DNA of 64,000 bases from Gordonia iterans (GTDB taxonomy: Bacteria > Actinomycetota > Actinomycetes > Mycobacteriales > Mycobacteriaceae): assembly GCF_002993285.1 (NCBI RefSeq), contig NZ_CP027433.1, positions 1,798,001 through 1,862,000 on the forward strand, in the 5' to 3' direction. Every line of letters begins with the position of its first letter. Position 1 is the first letter of the stretch. Shown in pieces: positions 17,918-27,828 of the stretch. The position numbers and the translations under genes are program-made. Below the pieces are notes generated by a model. That model worked only from the letters and a program-made list of their open reading frames with translations. It ran no database searches and had not been told where the DNA came from.

Positions 17918-19857
17918 AGCACGCTCACCACCCACGTGATCAGTCCGATCACCACGGTGCCGACCAGGATCGACGCGGCGTACGAGCGGACGTATCCGGT
18001 CTGCAGCCGGCGGGTCAGCACCGAGATCCGGTCGACCCCGGCTCCGACCTCGGCGGGGATGCGCGCCAGACCGTCGTCTTCGAGAACGACGGCCCCGCGC
18101 GTGAGCAGGCGGCCCGGTCGCTCGAAGAGCGCCTCGTTGACGGCGTCTCCGTACAGGTCTCTGCGGGCCGCCGCGGTCAGCGCGGAGACCTCGGGAGGTG
18201 CCGTGACCGGGACGGGTCGTCGTCCGTACATCGCCCACGCGACGGCGACACCGGCGACGACCACCGCCAGGACGATCACGGTCACCGCGGCCACCGACAG
18301 CGGGCTCTCATGGTGCACCGGCTCGCCGACGACGGGGGTCAGCCAGTGCTCCAGACGTCCACCGAGCGCCAGCAGCGCGCCCAGGCCCAGCGACCCGACG
18401 GCCAGCAGGATCATCGGGACCGTCATCGACCGCGGCGCCTCGTGCGGACGGGTCTCTACTCCGCTCGATCGCCGGGGGGACTCCCCGTCCGGGCCCGGTC
18501 GAGACCACCGGGGGGCGCCGAAGAAGGTCATCGCCATCACGCGGGTCATGTAGAACGCGGTGATCCCGGCGCCGAGGACCAGCACCGCGAACAGGATCGG
18601 ACCGCGGGCCCCGCCGGCGGCGAGCGCCGTCTCGATGATGCCGTCCTTGGAGAAGAATCCGGAGAACGGGGGGATGCCGATCAGCGCCAGATAGCCGACG
18701 CCGAAGGTGACGAAGGTGATCGGCAGGAGGCGGGCCAGACCGCCGTAGCGGCGCATGTCGGTCTCGTCGTCCATCGCGTGCATCACCGACCCCGCTCCGA
18801 GGAACAACCCGGCCTTGAAGAATCCGTGCGTCAGCAGATGCATGATCGCGAACACGTAGCCGACCGGTCCGAGACCGGTCGCGACCACCATGTAGCCGAT
18901 CTGGCTCATCGTCGACGCCGCCAGCGCCTTCTTGATGTCGTCCTTCGCGCAGCCGATGATCGCGCCGAACAGCACGGTCACCGCGCCGACCACCACCACG
19001 GCGGTTTGGGCGTGCGGGGCGAGGTCGTACAGCGGTGCGGATCGGGTGATCAGATAGACGCCCGCGGTCACCATGGTGGCCGCGTGGATGAGCGCCGACA
19101 CCGGCGTCGGACCCTCCATCGCATCGAGCAGCCACGCCTGCAGCGGCACCTGCGCCGACTTGGCGCACGCAGCCAGCAACAGCAGCAGGCAGATCCAGGT
19201 GACCGTCGACTCGGCGGCGCCGCCGGCACCGGCGAACACCTCGGCGAAGCCGACGGAGCCGAAGGCGGCGAACATGACCATCAGTGCGACGGCGAACCCG
19301 ACGTCGCCGACCCGGTTGATCACAAAGGCCTTCTTGGCCGCAGTGGCCGCCGAGGCCTTGTGCTGCCAGAACCCGATGAGCAGGTACGACGCGACGCCGA
19401 CGCCCTCCCAGCCGAGGTAGACGCCGAGATAGCCGTCGGCCAGCACCAGGATCAGCATGGCGGCCAGGAACAGGTTGAGGTAGGCGAAGAAACGGCGCCG
19501 ATCGGGATCGTCGGCCATGTAGCCGATCGAGTAGACGTGGATCAGCGTGCCGACGACGGTGATCAGCAGGACGAAGCACATCGACAACTGGTCGAGCCGG
19601 AGCGCGGCCTCGACGGAGAAGTCGCCGGCGCGGATCCAGGTCCAGCCGCCGGCGATCACCGTGCGTTCGGTTTCGGCGCGGCCCAGCATGGCGAGCCAAC
19701 TGGCGATGCCCGCCACCGCGGACGCCGCCGCCAGGGCCGTCGCGAGCAGATGTCCCCACGCATCGGTCCGCCTGCCGCCGAGCAGCAGCACCAGAGCGCC
19801 GAGGGCGGGCAGCCCGGGCACCGCCCAGAGCAGATCGGCCCACAGTCCGGTCGTCAT
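17914..19857 (-). CDS. nuoL: NADH-quinone oxidoreductase subunit L, with a short repeat-derived insert
   Basis: Distal antiporter-like subunit of complex I, 647 residues, about 16 membrane helices plus the long lateral helix. The core block [30 protein letters not shown] is typical. In the loop after ...MTFFGAPRW, where relatives go directly into the PHE(A/S)P motif, about 20 extra residues (rich in R, S, G, P) are encoded by a palindrome-bounded 56-bp element at 18451-18506. The helices on both sides are intact, so function is probably kept. nuoK ends 4 bp upstream. Confidence 0.96.
   Translation of the reverse strand: MTTGLWADLLWAVPGLPALGALVLLLGGRRTDAWGHLLATALAAASAVAGIASWLAMLGRAETERTVIAGGWTWIRAGDFSVEAALRLDQLSMCFVLLITVVGTLIHVYSIGYMADDPDRRRFFAYLNLFLAAMLILVLADGYLGVYLGWEGVGVASYLLIGFWQHKASAATAAKKAFVINRVGDVGFAVALMVMFAAFGSVGFAEVFAGAGGAAESTVTWICLLLLLAACAKSAQVPLQAWLLDAMEGPTPVSALIHAATMVTAGVYLITRSAPLYDLAPHAQTAVVVVGAVTVLFGAIIGCAKDDIKKALAASTMSQIGYMVVATGLGPVGYVFAIMHLLTHGFFKAGLFLGAGSVMHAMDDETDMRRYGGLARLLPITFVTFGVGYLALIGIPPFSGFFSKDGIIETALAAGGARGPILFAVLVLGAGITAFYMTRVMAMTFFGAPRWSRPGPDGESPRRSSGVETRPHEAPRSMTVPMILLAVGSLGLGALLALGGRLEHWLTPVVGEPVHHESPLSVAAVTVIVLAVVVAGVAVAWAMYGRRPVPVTAPPEVSALTAAARRDLYGDAVNEALFERPGRLLTRGAVVLEDDGLARIPAEVGAGVDRISVLTRRLQTGYVRSYAASILVGTVVIGLITWVVSVL
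18451..18506. repeat. Palindrome-bounded element inside nuoL
   Basis: A 56-bp segment framed by GGTCTC (18451-18456) and GAGACC (18501-18506). It contains ACTCCGCTCGATCGCCGGGG, close to the ACTCCGCTCGATCAGCGGGG motif found at 25529 and in the 46785-46997 array. It is read through in frame and encodes the extra loop residues of NuoL. Confidence 0.6.
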
Positions 19858-19861
19858 CGGC

Positions 19862-20161
19862 TCACCGCCTCAGCAGATCGGCATCGTCGACCGAGGCCGA
19901 TCGGCGGGTGCGGAAGATGGTCATGATGATCGCGAGGCCGACCACCACTTCGGCGGCGGCGACCACCATCGTGAAGAAGGCGATCGCCTGCCCGTCCAGG
20001 CTCGAATGCATGCGGGCGAACGTGACGAAGGCCAGATTCGCCGCGTTCAGCATCAGTTCGACGCACATGAACACCACGAGCGCGTTGCGGCGCAGCAGGA
20101 CACCGGACGCACCGATGGCGAAGAGGATCGCCGAGAGGTAGAGGTAGTTCGCCGGATTCAC
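19862..20161 (-). CDS. nuoK: NADH-quinone oxidoreductase subunit K
   Basis: Small membrane subunit of complex I, 99 residues, three helices, with the conserved buried Glu residues in [13 protein letters not shown] and [14 protein letters not shown] start at 20161 overlaps the nuoJ stop by 4 bp; the longer open frame upstream is not real. Confidence 0.96.
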   Translation of the reverse strand: MNPANYLYLSAILFAIGASGVLLRRNALVVFMCVELMLNAANLAFVTFARMHSSLDGQAIAFFTMVVAAAEVVVGLAIIMTIFRTRRSASVDDADLLRR

Positions 20162-21144
20162 GCGCCGCCCCCGTCGCCGTCCAGTTCGCTCCTCGAGCCC
20201 TCCGGCTCGCTCCCCGAGCTTTTCGGTTCGCTCCTTGAGCCTCGGCCTTCGCTCCTTGACCTGTCGCCTTCGCTCCTTGTGCCTCCGCCTTCGCTCCTGG
20301 TGCCTCCGCCTTCGCTCCTTGTGCCTCCGCCTTCGCTCCTTGAGCCTCCGCCTTCGCTCCTTGTGCCTCCGCCTTCGCTCCTTGTGCCTCCGCCTTCGCT
20401 CCTTGAGCTTGTCGAAAGGTCCCGCGGGCTCAGCAGGGCGTTCACCGACTGCGCCGACGGAGTGCCGTCGGGCTCGAGCGCGGGCACATCCACGGCGTTG
20501 TTCCGCGCGAAGACCCCGGGTGGGGGAAGCGGGGTGGCGCGGCCGCCGTCGGCGAAGCGGCGGATCGAGAGTTCCCGCTGTCCGGGCTTGGGCGTCAGGC
20601 GCTGCCGGTGAGCCAGGATCATGGCGCCGAGCGTCGCGGTGATCAGCAGCGCTCCGGTGAGCTCGAATGCCCACAGATAGTCGACGAAGATCAGTTCGGC
20701 CAGCGCCCGGATCGACTGATCGCTCAGTTCCGGCGGGCCGGCGGTGCCGGTGGACACCAGGGAGGCGTGTCCGATCGCGGCGATCAGCAACACCGCGAAC
20801 CCGGCGCCCAGGGCGGTGCCGAGCACCCGCTGTCCCCGGATGGTCTCCACCAGAGACTCCGAGGAGTCGACGCCGATCAGCATCAGCACGAACAGGAACA
20901 GCATCATCACCGCGCCGGTGTAGACGACGATCTGCACCACGCCGAGGAACAGTGCACCCTGCATCACGTAGAAGACGGCCAGGATGATCATGGTCATCGC
21001 CAGGAACACCGCCGAGTACACCGCCTTCGGCGATCCGATCACTCCGAGTGCGCCGAGCACGACGACGACGGCGAGCACCCAGAAGGTGACGGCTTCGCCG
21101 GTGCCGGTCCGGGCGGCTTCGGCGGCCAGGAGGGCGGCGCTCAA
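20158..21144 (-). CDS. nuoJ: NADH-quinone oxidoreductase subunit J with a repetitive C-terminal tail
   Basis: Membrane subunit of complex I. Residues 1-180 hold the five helices and the conserved [20 protein letters not shown] segment. After a connector to about residue 245, an ~80-residue tail is built of a seven-residue repeat RSEGGGT/S (six near-identical copies, then decayed ones), giving 328 residues in all. The tail is hydrophilic, charged and certainly disordered. It is encoded by a 21-bp tandem repeat that begins with a CTTGAGCTTGTCGAAAGG motif I associate with intergenic repeats of related genomes (recall, not checked). ATG overlaps the nuoI stop. Confidence 0.95.
   Translation of the reverse strand: MSAALLAAEAARTGTGEAVTFWVLAVVVVLGALGVIGSPKAVYSAVFLAMTMIILAVFYVMQGALFLGVVQIVVYTGAVMMLFLFVLMLIGVDSSESLVETIRGQRVLGTALGAGFAVLLIAAIGHASLVSTGTAGPPELSDQSIRALAELIFVDYLWAFELTGALLITATLGAMILAHRQRLTPKPGQRELSIRRFADGGRATPLPPPGVFARNNAVDVPALEPDGTPSAQSVNALLSPRDLSTSSRSEGGGTRSEGGGTRSEGGGSRSEGGGTRSEGGGTRSEGGGTRSEGDRSRSEGRGSRSEPKSSGSEPEGSRSELDGDGGGA
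20212..20421. repeat. 21-bp tandem repeat forming the 3' end of nuoJ
   Basis: On the plus strand the unit is CCTTCGCTCCTTGTGCCTCCG with small changes (TTGAG, CTGGTG). About eight recognisable copies lie between 20250 and 20405, with more decayed ones down to about 20212. The right boundary is CTTGAGCTTGTCGAAAGGTC. The period is a multiple of three, so copy-number changes keep the frame of nuoJ. Confidence 0.85.
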
Positions 21145-21680
21145 GGCGCCTCCCCGGGCTGTGGCCGCGCCGGCCGTGCGGAGACGTCACCGCGGTAGTA
21201 GTCCTCCGGCCGGGTCCCGGGCGCCATCGGGTGCGGTGGCGGAGTCATGTCGTCGTCGAGCGGGGCCAGGAGCTGGTCCTTCTCGTAGATCAGCCCGGCA
21301 CGGCTGGGCCCGGCGAGTTCGTAGTCGTCGGTCATGGTCAGGGCCCGCGTCGGGCAGGCCTCGATGCACAGCCCGCAACCGATGCAGCGCAGATAGTTGA
21401 TCTGGTAGACGCGTCCGTATCGCTCGCCGGGGGAGTAGCGCTCCTCCTCGGTGTTGGGCGCGCCCTCCACCAGGATCGCGTCCGCCGGGCACGCCCACGC
21501 GCACAGCTCGCACCCGATGCACTTCTCCAGGCCGTCGTCGTAGCGATTGAGCTGATGTCGGCCGTGGAAGCGGGCGGCGGGCGGCCGCTTCTCCTCCGGG
21601 TACTGCTCGGTGACCGGCTCGCGGAACATCGTGCCGAACGTCACGGCGAAGCCGGCGACGGGCTTGGGCAGCTCAGGCAT
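21141..21680 (-). CDS. nuoI: NADH-quinone oxidoreductase subunit I
   Basis: Peripheral-arm ferredoxin-type subunit carrying clusters N6a and N6b. In 179 residues the two [4Fe-4S] motifs are C54-I-G-C57-E-L-C60-AWA-C64-P and C99-I-G-C102-G-L-C105-IEA-C109-P. The C-terminal ~45 residues are Pro/Arg-rich, as in other actinobacterial NuoI. Its start overlaps the end of nuoH by 8 bp and its stop overlaps the nuoJ start. Confidence 0.97.
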   Translation of the reverse strand: MPELPKPVAGFAVTFGTMFREPVTEQYPEEKRPPAARFHGRHQLNRYDDGLEKCIGCELCAWACPADAILVEGAPNTEEERYSPGERYGRVYQINYLRCIGCGLCIEACPTRALTMTDDYELAGPSRAGLIYEKDQLLAPLDDDMTPPPHPMAPGTRPEDYYRGDVSARPARPQPGEAP

Positions 21681-22989
21681 CGGCGTTCTCCTTGGTCTGT
21701 GTGCCGGACGAGCTCAGTCGGGCCCCGGGCAGCACCTGGCCCGGGAGCGGGGGCACCGGGAAGCCGCCGGCCATCGGGTCGAACGGGGTGCCGGGGTCCG
21801 CGGGATCGGCAGGCGGAGCCGCCGGGGCGCCGACCACGGCCACCACGGCCCGGACCAGCAGCGCGGTGGCCGCGATGCCGACCGCGCCGAAGATCAGCCC
21901 CGACGTCCAGGCCGCCATGCCGCGGGTGGCCTGGACGATCACTCCGACCACCATCACCCAGGCCAGTGCGAACGGGATGAGGACCTTCCAGCCGAGCCTC
22001 ATGAACTGGTCGTAGCGCAACCGGGGCAGGGTGGTGCGCAGCCAGATGAACACGAACAGGAAGCACCACATCTTCACGGTGAACCACACCAGCGGCACCC
22101 AGCCGGAGTTGGCGCCGGGGATCAGACTGATCGGCCAGGTGATCTGCCAGCCGCCGAGGAACAGGGTGGTGGCCAGCGCCGACACCGTCGCCATGTTGAT
22201 GTACTCGGCGAGCATGAACATCGCGAACTTCAGCGACGAGTACTCGGTGTGGAAGCCGCCGACCAGTTCGCCCTCGGCCTCCGGCAGGTCGAACGGCGCG
22301 CGGTTGGTCTCGCCGACCATCGAGATCGCGTAGACGACGAACGACGGCAGCAGCACCAGGACATACCAGCGCCCGCCCTGCCCGGCGACGATCCCCGACG
22401 TCGACATGGTGGCCGCGAGCAAGAACACCGTCGCAAAGCTCAGCCCCATCGCGATCTCGTAGGAGATCACCTGGGCCGTCGAACGCAGCCCGCCGAGCAG
22501 CGGATAGGTCGACGACGACGCCCACCCGGCCAGCACGATCCCGTAGACGCCGATCGACGTGATCGCCAGGACGTAGAGCACGGCGACGGGCAGGTCGGTC
22601 AGCTGCAGCGGCGTCTGGTGGCCGAACACCGAGACCATCGGGCCCATCGGGATCACCGCGAACGCCATGATCGCCGGGACCACCGCGATCACCGGCGCCA
22701 GCAGGTAGATCGGCTTGTCCACGCCGGCCGGCGTCAGCCCCTCCTTGAGGGCCAGCTTGACGCCGTCGGCCAGACTCTGCAGCAGGCCCCCGGGGCCGAG
22801 TCGGTTCGGGCCGAGGCGGCGCTGCATCCGCGCCATCACCTTGCGTTCGGCCAGGATCGCCACCAGCACGGTGAGGACGAGGAAGCCGAACACGGCGACC
22901 GCCTTGACCAGCACCAGCCACCACGGGTCCCGGCCGAAATCGGCGAGGGTCGGGAACTCGCCGTGGGCGAGACTGTGCGCGACGCTCAT
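21673..22989 (-). CDS. nuoH: NADH-quinone oxidoreductase subunit H
   Basis: Membrane subunit forming the quinone-access channel, 438 residues, eight helices. Family signatures are present: [19 protein letters not shown] near 48-66, [17 protein letters not shown] near 240-256, and [21 protein letters not shown] near 320-340. A Pro-rich cytosolic tail of about 50 residues follows the last helix. ATG 22989 overlaps the nuoG stop (ATGA); the longer open frame is a shadow. Confidence 0.97.
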   Translation of the reverse strand: MSVAHSLAHGEFPTLADFGRDPWWLVLVKAVAVFGFLVLTVLVAILAERKVMARMQRRLGPNRLGPGGLLQSLADGVKLALKEGLTPAGVDKPIYLLAPVIAVVPAIMAFAVIPMGPMVSVFGHQTPLQLTDLPVAVLYVLAITSIGVYGIVLAGWASSSTYPLLGGLRSTAQVISYEIAMGLSFATVFLLAATMSTSGIVAGQGGRWYVLVLLPSFVVYAISMVGETNRAPFDLPEAEGELVGGFHTEYSSLKFAMFMLAEYINMATVSALATTLFLGGWQITWPISLIPGANSGWVPLVWFTVKMWCFLFVFIWLRTTLPRLRYDQFMRLGWKVLIPFALAWVMVVGVIVQATRGMAAWTSGLIFGAVGIAATALLVRAVVAVVGAPAAPPADPADPGTPFDPMAGGFPVPPLPGQVLPGARLSSSGTQTKENADA

Positions 22990-25526
22990 CGGGCGCTCCG
23001 AACCGTCACCGGCTCGCCCGGCACGGTGGCCAGCGTCCGGTACACGTGCGAACCGGGCGAGTTCAGCGGCAGCCAGACGACGTCGTCGTGCATGTCGGTG
23101 ATCACCAGCGGCAGGGTCAGCTCTCCCCGGTCGGTCGCGATGCTGACCGGGTCCTGGTCTCGGCAGCCGAGCCGCGCGGCGGTGGCGGGCGACAGGCGCA
23201 CGACGCTGGGGCGCGCCGTTCCGGCCAGATGGGGTTCGCCGTCCTGAAGCCGGCCGGAGTCGAGCATCAACTTCCACGACGCGAGGGTCAGGACGAGTCC
23301 CGGGTGCGGCGGCGTTTCGACTCGGGCTCCTTCGTCGCCCGGCTCAACGAGCGGTGGGCCGGCCTTCGCTCGTTGAGCCGCGGGCGTTGGGTCGTCGTCG
23401 GGGGGAGTCTTGGTCTTCGCGCGTTGAGCCGAGGGGGAGGAGCGTGCGACGATCCCTCGTGTCGAAACGCCGTCCTGGAGAACCGCGCGCTCACCTGCCC
23501 ACGGTCCGATCTCGCCGAACTCGCGGTGGATCGCTTCGGTGCTGTCGCAGTTCAGGTCGACGCCGAGCTCGGCGGCCAGGGCGTGCAGCACCCGGTGATC
23601 CGACAGCGGCTGCGGGCGGTCGGGCGGCGGCGGAAGGGCGGCGGCGAACGGGCGTGGGCGGCCCTCCCAGTCGACGAAGGCGCCGGCCTTCTCGGCGACC
23701 GCCGCGACCGGCAGCACCACGTCGGCGTAGTCGGTGACCGTCGACGGACGCTGCTCCAGGCTGACCACGAAGGCACGCTCGAGGGCGGCCGCGGCCGCGG
23801 CCGGATCGGGCAGGTCGTGCAGGTCGACGGCGCCGGTCAGCACCGCGCCGAGCGTTCCGTCGGTGAGCGCGTCGAGGATCTCGCTGGTGCTGCGCCCCGG
23901 ATCGGTCGGGGGCATGACGCCCCACGTCTCCGCGAGGTCACGGCGGGCCTCAGCCGATCGGGCGGGCCGACCGGCCGGCAGCAGGTTCGGTGCGGCGCCG
24001 ACGTCGAGCGCGCCGCGTTCGCCGGCCCGCCGGGGGACCCAGGCCAGGCGGGCGCCGGTGGCGGCGGCCGCCGCCGCGGCGGCGGTCAGCGCGCCCGGCG
24101 CTCCGGCCAGCCGCTCGCCGACCACGAGCACCGCGCCGGGTTCACCGAGCAGCTCGGTCACCGCGGGACCGGCCAGGAGCTCCGCCTCGCGCCCGGGCAC
24201 ACAGGAGAGCAGGTCCGCTGACAGCTTGGCCGCGCCCGGGCTGAGCCACGGCGCGATCGTCCTCACCCGCATTCCGTGCCGACGGACCGCCTTGCGCAGG
24301 CGCAGGAAGAGGACTCCGCACTCCTCTTCGGGTTCGAGTCCGGCGAGCACGACGACCGGGGCGTGCTCCAGGGCCGAGTAGGTCAGCCCGATCCCGGTGC
24401 CCGCCACATGTGCGGCCAGGAATGCGGACTCCTCGGCCGAGTGCTCACGGACGCGGGCGTCGACGTCGTTGGTACCCAGCACGGTGCGCGCGAACTTCCC
24501 GTAGGCGTACGCGTCTTCGACCGTGGCCCGGCCGCCGCACACCACGGCGGCGGGCGTCCCGGCGAGGCCGCGCGCGGCCGCGGCCAGTGCGTGCGGCCAT
24601 GAGGCGGGCGCGAGGGCGCCGTCGTCGCCGCGGACGAGCGGGGTGGTCAGCCGGTCGCGTTGCTGCGCGTAGGCGAACGCCCAGCGGCCCTTGTCGCAGT
24701 TCCACTCCTCGTTGACCTCGGGATCGTCGCCGGCCAGGCGTCGCAGGACTTTCCCCCGGCGGTGGTCGGTCCGCTGCGCGCACCCGCCGGCGCAGTGCTC
24801 GCAGACGCTCGGCGACGAGACCAGGTCGAAGGGGCGCGCCCGGAACCGGTAGGCAGCACCGGTCAGCGCGCCGACGGGACAGATCTGCACGGTGTTGCCG
24901 GAGAAGTACGAATCGAACGGCTCGTCCTGATATGCCGAGACCTGTTGCAGGGCACCGCGTTCGGACAGCTCGATCAACGGGTCGCCGGCGATCTCGGTGG
25001 AGAAGCGGGTGCAGCGCGCACAGAGTACGCACCTTTCGCGGTCCAGGAGCACCTCGGCAGAGAGCGGCACCGGTTTGGTGAACGTGCGCTTGAGGCCGTC
25101 GAACCGGGACTCCGGCCGCCCGGCCGACACGGCCTGATTCTGCAGCGGGCACTCGCCGCCCTTGTCGCAGGTGGGGCAGTCCAGCGGATGGTTGATGAGC
25201 AGCAACTCCATCACGCCGCTCTGCGCCCTGGCCGCTTCGGCCGAGGTGTGCTGGGTGCGGACCACCATGCCCTCGCTCACCGCGACCGTGCACGAGGCCA
25301 TCGGCTTGCGCTGCCCCTCGATCTCCACCAGACACTGGCGGCAGGCACCCGCCGGAGACAGCAGCGGGTGGTCGCAGAAGCGGGGGATCTCCACGCCGAT
25401 CAGCTCGGCGGCGCGGATCACCAGGGTGCCCTTCGGGACCGAGACCTCGACGTCGTCGACGGTGAGGGTCACCAGGTCGTCCTCCGCCGATCGGGCGGAA
25501 TCCAGGCTGCGGTCGCTGATGGTCAT
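22986..25526 (-). CDS. nuoG: NADH-quinone oxidoreductase subunit G, with a repeat-derived insert
   Basis: Large iron-sulfur subunit of complex I, 846 residues. N-terminal [2Fe-2S] ferredoxin ([15 protein letters not shown] near 51-65), a His-Cys cluster motif ([17 protein letters not shown] near 113-130), two [4Fe-4S] motifs (CVLCARC near 161-167; [10 protein letters not shown] near 244-253), then a molybdopterin-oxidoreductase-like domain. Near residues 685-740 a Pro/Glu/Lys-rich insert ([19 protein letters not shown]) separates this domain from the final beta-barrel ([14 protein letters not shown]); it is encoded by a nested palindrome at 23311-23471. The reading frame is intact across the insert. 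ATGA overlaps at both ends of the gene. Confidence 0.95.
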   Translation of the reverse strand: MTISDRSLDSARSAEDDLVTLTVDDVEVSVPKGTLVIRAAELIGVEIPRFCDHPLLSPAGACRQCLVEIEGQRKPMASCTVAVSEGMVVRTQHTSAEAARAQSGVMELLLINHPLDCPTCDKGGECPLQNQAVSAGRPESRFDGLKRTFTKPVPLSAEVLLDRERCVLCARCTRFSTEIAGDPLIELSERGALQQVSAYQDEPFDSYFSGNTVQICPVGALTGAAYRFRARPFDLVSSPSVCEHCAGGCAQRTDHRRGKVLRRLAGDDPEVNEEWNCDKGRWAFAYAQQRDRLTTPLVRGDDGALAPASWPHALAAAARGLAGTPAAVVCGGRATVEDAYAYGKFARTVLGTNDVDARVREHSAEESAFLAAHVAGTGIGLTYSALEHAPVVVLAGLEPEEECGVLFLRLRKAVRRHGMRVRTIAPWLSPGAAKLSADLLSCVPGREAELLAGPAVTELLGEPGAVLVVGERLAGAPGALTAAAAAAAATGARLAWVPRRAGERGALDVGAAPNLLPAGRPARSAEARRDLAETWGVMPPTDPGRSTSEILDALTDGTLGAVLTGAVDLHDLPDPAAAAAALERAFVVSLEQRPSTVTDYADVVLPVAAVAEKAGAFVDWEGRPRPFAAALPPPPDRPQPLSDHRVLHALAAELGVDLNCDSTEAIHREFGEIGPWAGERAVLQDGVSTRGIVARSSPSAQRAKTKTPPDDDPTPAAQRAKAGPPLVEPGDEGARVETPPHPGLVLTLASWKLMLDSGRLQDGEPHLAGTARPSVVRLSPATAARLGCRDQDPVSIATDRGELTLPLVITDMHDDVVWLPLNSPGSHVYRTLATVPGEPVTVRSAR
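23311..23471. repeat. Nested palindromic element inside nuoG
   Basis: Outer arms GGCGTTTCGAC (23311-23321) and GTCGAAACGCC (23461-23471) are perfect 11-bp inverted repeats. Inside, CGGCTCAACGAGCG (23340-23353) and CGCTCGTTGAGCCG (23367-23380) form a perfect 14-bp stem with a 13-nt loop, and a further GCGCGTTGAGCCG copy lies near 23420. The element is translated in frame as a disordered linker in NuoG. Confidence 0.75.
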
Positions 25527-26920
25527 GATCTCGACTCCGCTCGATCAGCGGGGGGCTCCGGTCGATCGGCGTGAGCCTCGGCCTGCTCAGAGAAGACGGT
25601 GGAGCGGGACGGGTCGAACGGGCAGCCGCCGGGGTGACCGTCGTGTGGGAAGTGCGCGAGGTACTCGTCGCGGAAGTACTCGAGGGAGCTCATGATCGGG
25701 CTGCCGGCGGCGTCGCCGAGCGCGCAGAACGACTTGCCGACCACGCTGTCGGTGATGTCGGTCAGCGTCTCCAAATCGGCCTCGGTGGCTTCCCCGGACT
25801 CCAGCCGTCGCATCAGCTGCACCAGCCAGTAGGTGCCCTCGCGGCAGGGGGTGCACTTGCCGCAGGATTCGTGGGCGTAGAACTCGGTCCAACGGGTCAC
25901 CGCACGGACCACGCAGGTGGTCTCGTCGAAGATCTGCAGCGCCTTGGTGCCGAGCATCGAACCGGCCTCGGCGACGCCCTCGTAGTCGAGCGGGACGTCG
26001 AGGTGTTCGGCGGTCAGGATCGGGGTGGACGATCCGCCCGGCGTCCAGAACTTGAGCGTGTGGCCGGCGCGGATGCCGCCGGCGCGATCGAGGAGCTCGC
26101 GCAGCGTGATCCCGAGGGGCGCCTCGTACTGACCGGGCCGGGTGACGTGCCCGGACAGCGAGTACAGCGTGGTGCCGGGCGACTTCTCGGTGCCCATCGA
26201 GCGGAACCAGTCGGTGCCGTTGCGCAGAATGGACGGCACGCTGGCGATGGATTCGACGTTGTTCACCACGGTGGGGCTCGCGTACAGCCCGGCGACGGCG
26301 GGGAACGGCGGACGCAACCGGGGCTGCCCGCGCCGTCCTTCCAGCGAGTCGAGCAGCGCGGTCTCCTCGCCGCAGATGTAGGCGCCGGCGCCGGCGTGCA
26401 CCACCAGGTCCAGATCGAGCCGCGAGCCGAGAACCCCCTGCCCGAGGAGCCCGGCGTCGTACGCCTCGCGCACCGCCTCGCGCAGGCGGCGGATCACCGG
26501 GGCCACCTCGCCGCGGACGTAGATGAACGCATGCTGAGCGCGGATGGCGTAGGCCGCGATCGCGATGCCCTCGATCAGCATGTGCGGGGCCGCGAGCATC
26601 AGGGGCATGTCCTTGCAGGTGCCCGGCTCGGACTCGTCGGCGTTGACGACGAGGTAGTGCGGCTTGCCGTCGCCCTGCGGGATGAAGCTCCACTTCAGCC
26701 CGACCGGGAATCCGGCGCCCCCGCGCCCGCGCAGCCCGGAGGCCTTGACCAGGTCGATCACGTCGTCCGGCGGCATCTGCAAGGCGGCCTTGAGTCCCTG
26801 ATACCCGTTGCGGTGCAGGTAGTTTCTCAAGGTCCACGACTCGTCGTCGGACCAGTGCCGACTGAGGACGGGGGCCTGCGCGGGCTCGGGCTCAGCGGAG
26901 GGGAGGTCGACGGTGATCAT
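25523..26920 (-). CDS. nuoF: NADH-quinone oxidoreductase subunit F
   Basis: NADH- and FMN-binding subunit, 465 residues. FMN/NADH motifs [13 protein letters not shown] near 64-76, [12 protein letters not shown] near 93-104 and [13 protein letters not shown] near 177-189; the [4Fe-4S] N3 motif [12 protein letters not shown] near 353-364 with the fourth Cys in SFCALGD near 398. The family normally ends soon after CPFDP; here about 22 more residues ([20 protein letters not shown]) come from repeat sequence at 25524-25590. ATGA overlaps with nuoE and nuoG. Confidence 0.96.
   Translation of the reverse strand: MITVDLPSAEPEPAQAPVLSRHWSDDESWTLRNYLHRNGYQGLKAALQMPPDDVIDLVKASGLRGRGGAGFPVGLKWSFIPQGDGKPHYLVVNADESEPGTCKDMPLMLAAPHMLIEGIAIAAYAIRAQHAFIYVRGEVAPVIRRLREAVREAYDAGLLGQGVLGSRLDLDLVVHAGAGAYICGEETALLDSLEGRRGQPRLRPPFPAVAGLYASPTVVNNVESIASVPSILRNGTDWFRSMGTEKSPGTTLYSLSGHVTRPGQYEAPLGITLRELLDRAGGIRAGHTLKFWTPGGSSTPILTAEHLDVPLDYEGVAEAGSMLGTKALQIFDETTCVVRAVTRWTEFYAHESCGKCTPCREGTYWLVQLMRRLESGEATEADLETLTDITDSVVGKSFCALGDAAGSPIMSSLEYFRDEYLAHFPHDGHPGGCPFDPSRSTVFSEQAEAHADRPEPPADRAESRS
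25524..25590. repeat. Repeat sequence forming the nuoF C-terminus
   Basis: GATCTCGACTCCGCTCGATC (from 25527) followed by AGCGGGG, then a GGTCGATCGGCGTG half. The same two motifs occur together at 46785-46830, where they are intergenic. Here the element supplies the last ~20 codons of nuoF and abuts the nuoG start. Confidence 0.6.
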
Positions 26921-27828
26921 TGTTCGCCCTCCTCCTTTCGACGCTCAACCGTCGAAGGGGGCGTTCGCTCAACCGTCGAAGGGGTCGCTCGGTCACTCGT
27001 CGAGGGGGTCGTTTGCTCGGCCGTCGTGGGGGACGGGCGCTCACCCGTCGAGGGGGACGGGCCGGAGTTCTCTCGATGATTGAGCGACGAAGGAGTCGAA
27101 ATCTCGTTGGGGGGTTTGGTTTCGACTCGCTGCGCTCGCTCAACCGTCGAGGGGGTCGTAGGAGTCGAAATCACCGGCGGGGCACCGGCCAGGAGGCGCT
27201 CGTTCTCCCGGAACGAGCACAGCGACCGCGCACCGCGACTGGGCGTGACCGGACTGCCCGCGCGCAGCTCGTCGACGAGCCGCGCCGCGGACTGCGGGGT
27301 CTGGTCGTCGAAGAACTCCCAGTTGACCATCACCACCGGGGCGAAGTCGCAGGCGGCGTTGCACTCCACGTGCTGCAGCGTCACCGTGCCGTCGTCGGTG
27401 GTGCCGCCGGGCGCGACGCCGAGCCGATCGGTCAGCTCGGCCAGGATCGCGTCGCCGCCCAGCACCGCGCACAGCGTCGTCGTGCAGACTCCGACGAGGT
27501 GCTCGCCCGTCGGTTCGCGGCGGTACATCGAGTAGAAGGTGGCCACCGACGCGACCTGCGCGGGCGTGAGATCCAGCAGGTCCGCGCACAGGCCGATGCC
27601 GGCGCGGGTGACGTAGCCGTCGTGGGCCTGAACCAGGTGTAGCAGGGGGAGCAGCGCGGATCGGGCCTGCGGGTAGCGGGCGATGATCGGGGCGGCGTCG
27701 GCGCGCAGCGTCGCGGCGTCGGTCTCGGAGTAGTTCTCGGGGCCGGCGAACTCGACCGGTGGGTGAGGGGTCGAGGTGGTGAACGCTCCCGGCGGAGTGA
27801 GTTTCAGCAACACCGGTTCGGTGGTCAT
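26917..27828 (-). CDS. nuoE: NADH-quinone oxidoreductase subunit E with a long repeat-derived tail
   Basis: Thioredoxin-fold [2Fe-2S] subunit. The four ligands are C115, C120 (CTTTLC), C156 and C160 (CNAAC). The normal protein is finished by about residue 215; it continues for ~85 residues of Thr/Pro/Ser/Glu/Arg-rich sequence with repeated TPSTVER-like heptads to residue 303. The tail DNA is a chain of diverged CTCAACCGTCGAAGGGG units. ATGA overlaps with nuoD and nuoF. The tail is presumably disordered and solvent-exposed. Confidence 0.95.
   Translation of the reverse strand: MTTEPVLLKLTPPGAFTTSTPHPPVEFAGPENYSETDAATLRADAAPIIARYPQARSALLPLLHLVQAHDGYVTRAGIGLCADLLDLTPAQVASVATFYSMYRREPTGEHLVGVCTTTLCAVLGGDAILAELTDRLGVAPGGTTDDGTVTLQHVECNAACDFAPVVMVNWEFFDDQTPQSAARLVDELRAGSPVTPSRGARSLCSFRENERLLAGAPPVISTPTTPSTVERAQRVETKPPNEISTPSSLNHRENSGPSPSTGERPSPTTAEQTTPSTSDRATPSTVERTPPSTVERRKEEGEQ
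26936..27180. repeat. Diverged tandem repeat forming the nuoE tail
   Basis: On the plus strand, units of the form CGCTCAACCGTCGAAGGGGG or CGCTCACCCGTCGAGGGGGA recur about every 21-27 bp from 26940 to 27065, with another copy near 27135-27155. TTTCGAC and GTCGAAA boundary words (26936, 27097, 27119, 27168) resemble those of the nuoG element. Confidence 0.7.

Noticed and set aside
17692-19926. 744-codon plus-strand open frame opposite nuoL and nuoM
   Set aside because: A GC-rich antisense shadow: repetitive D/H/R/Q-rich translation without motifs, while the minus strand encodes complete subunits.
22986-24221. Long plus-strand open frames opposite nuoG and nuoH
   Set aside because: Same shadow effect; no start signals or recognisable domains.
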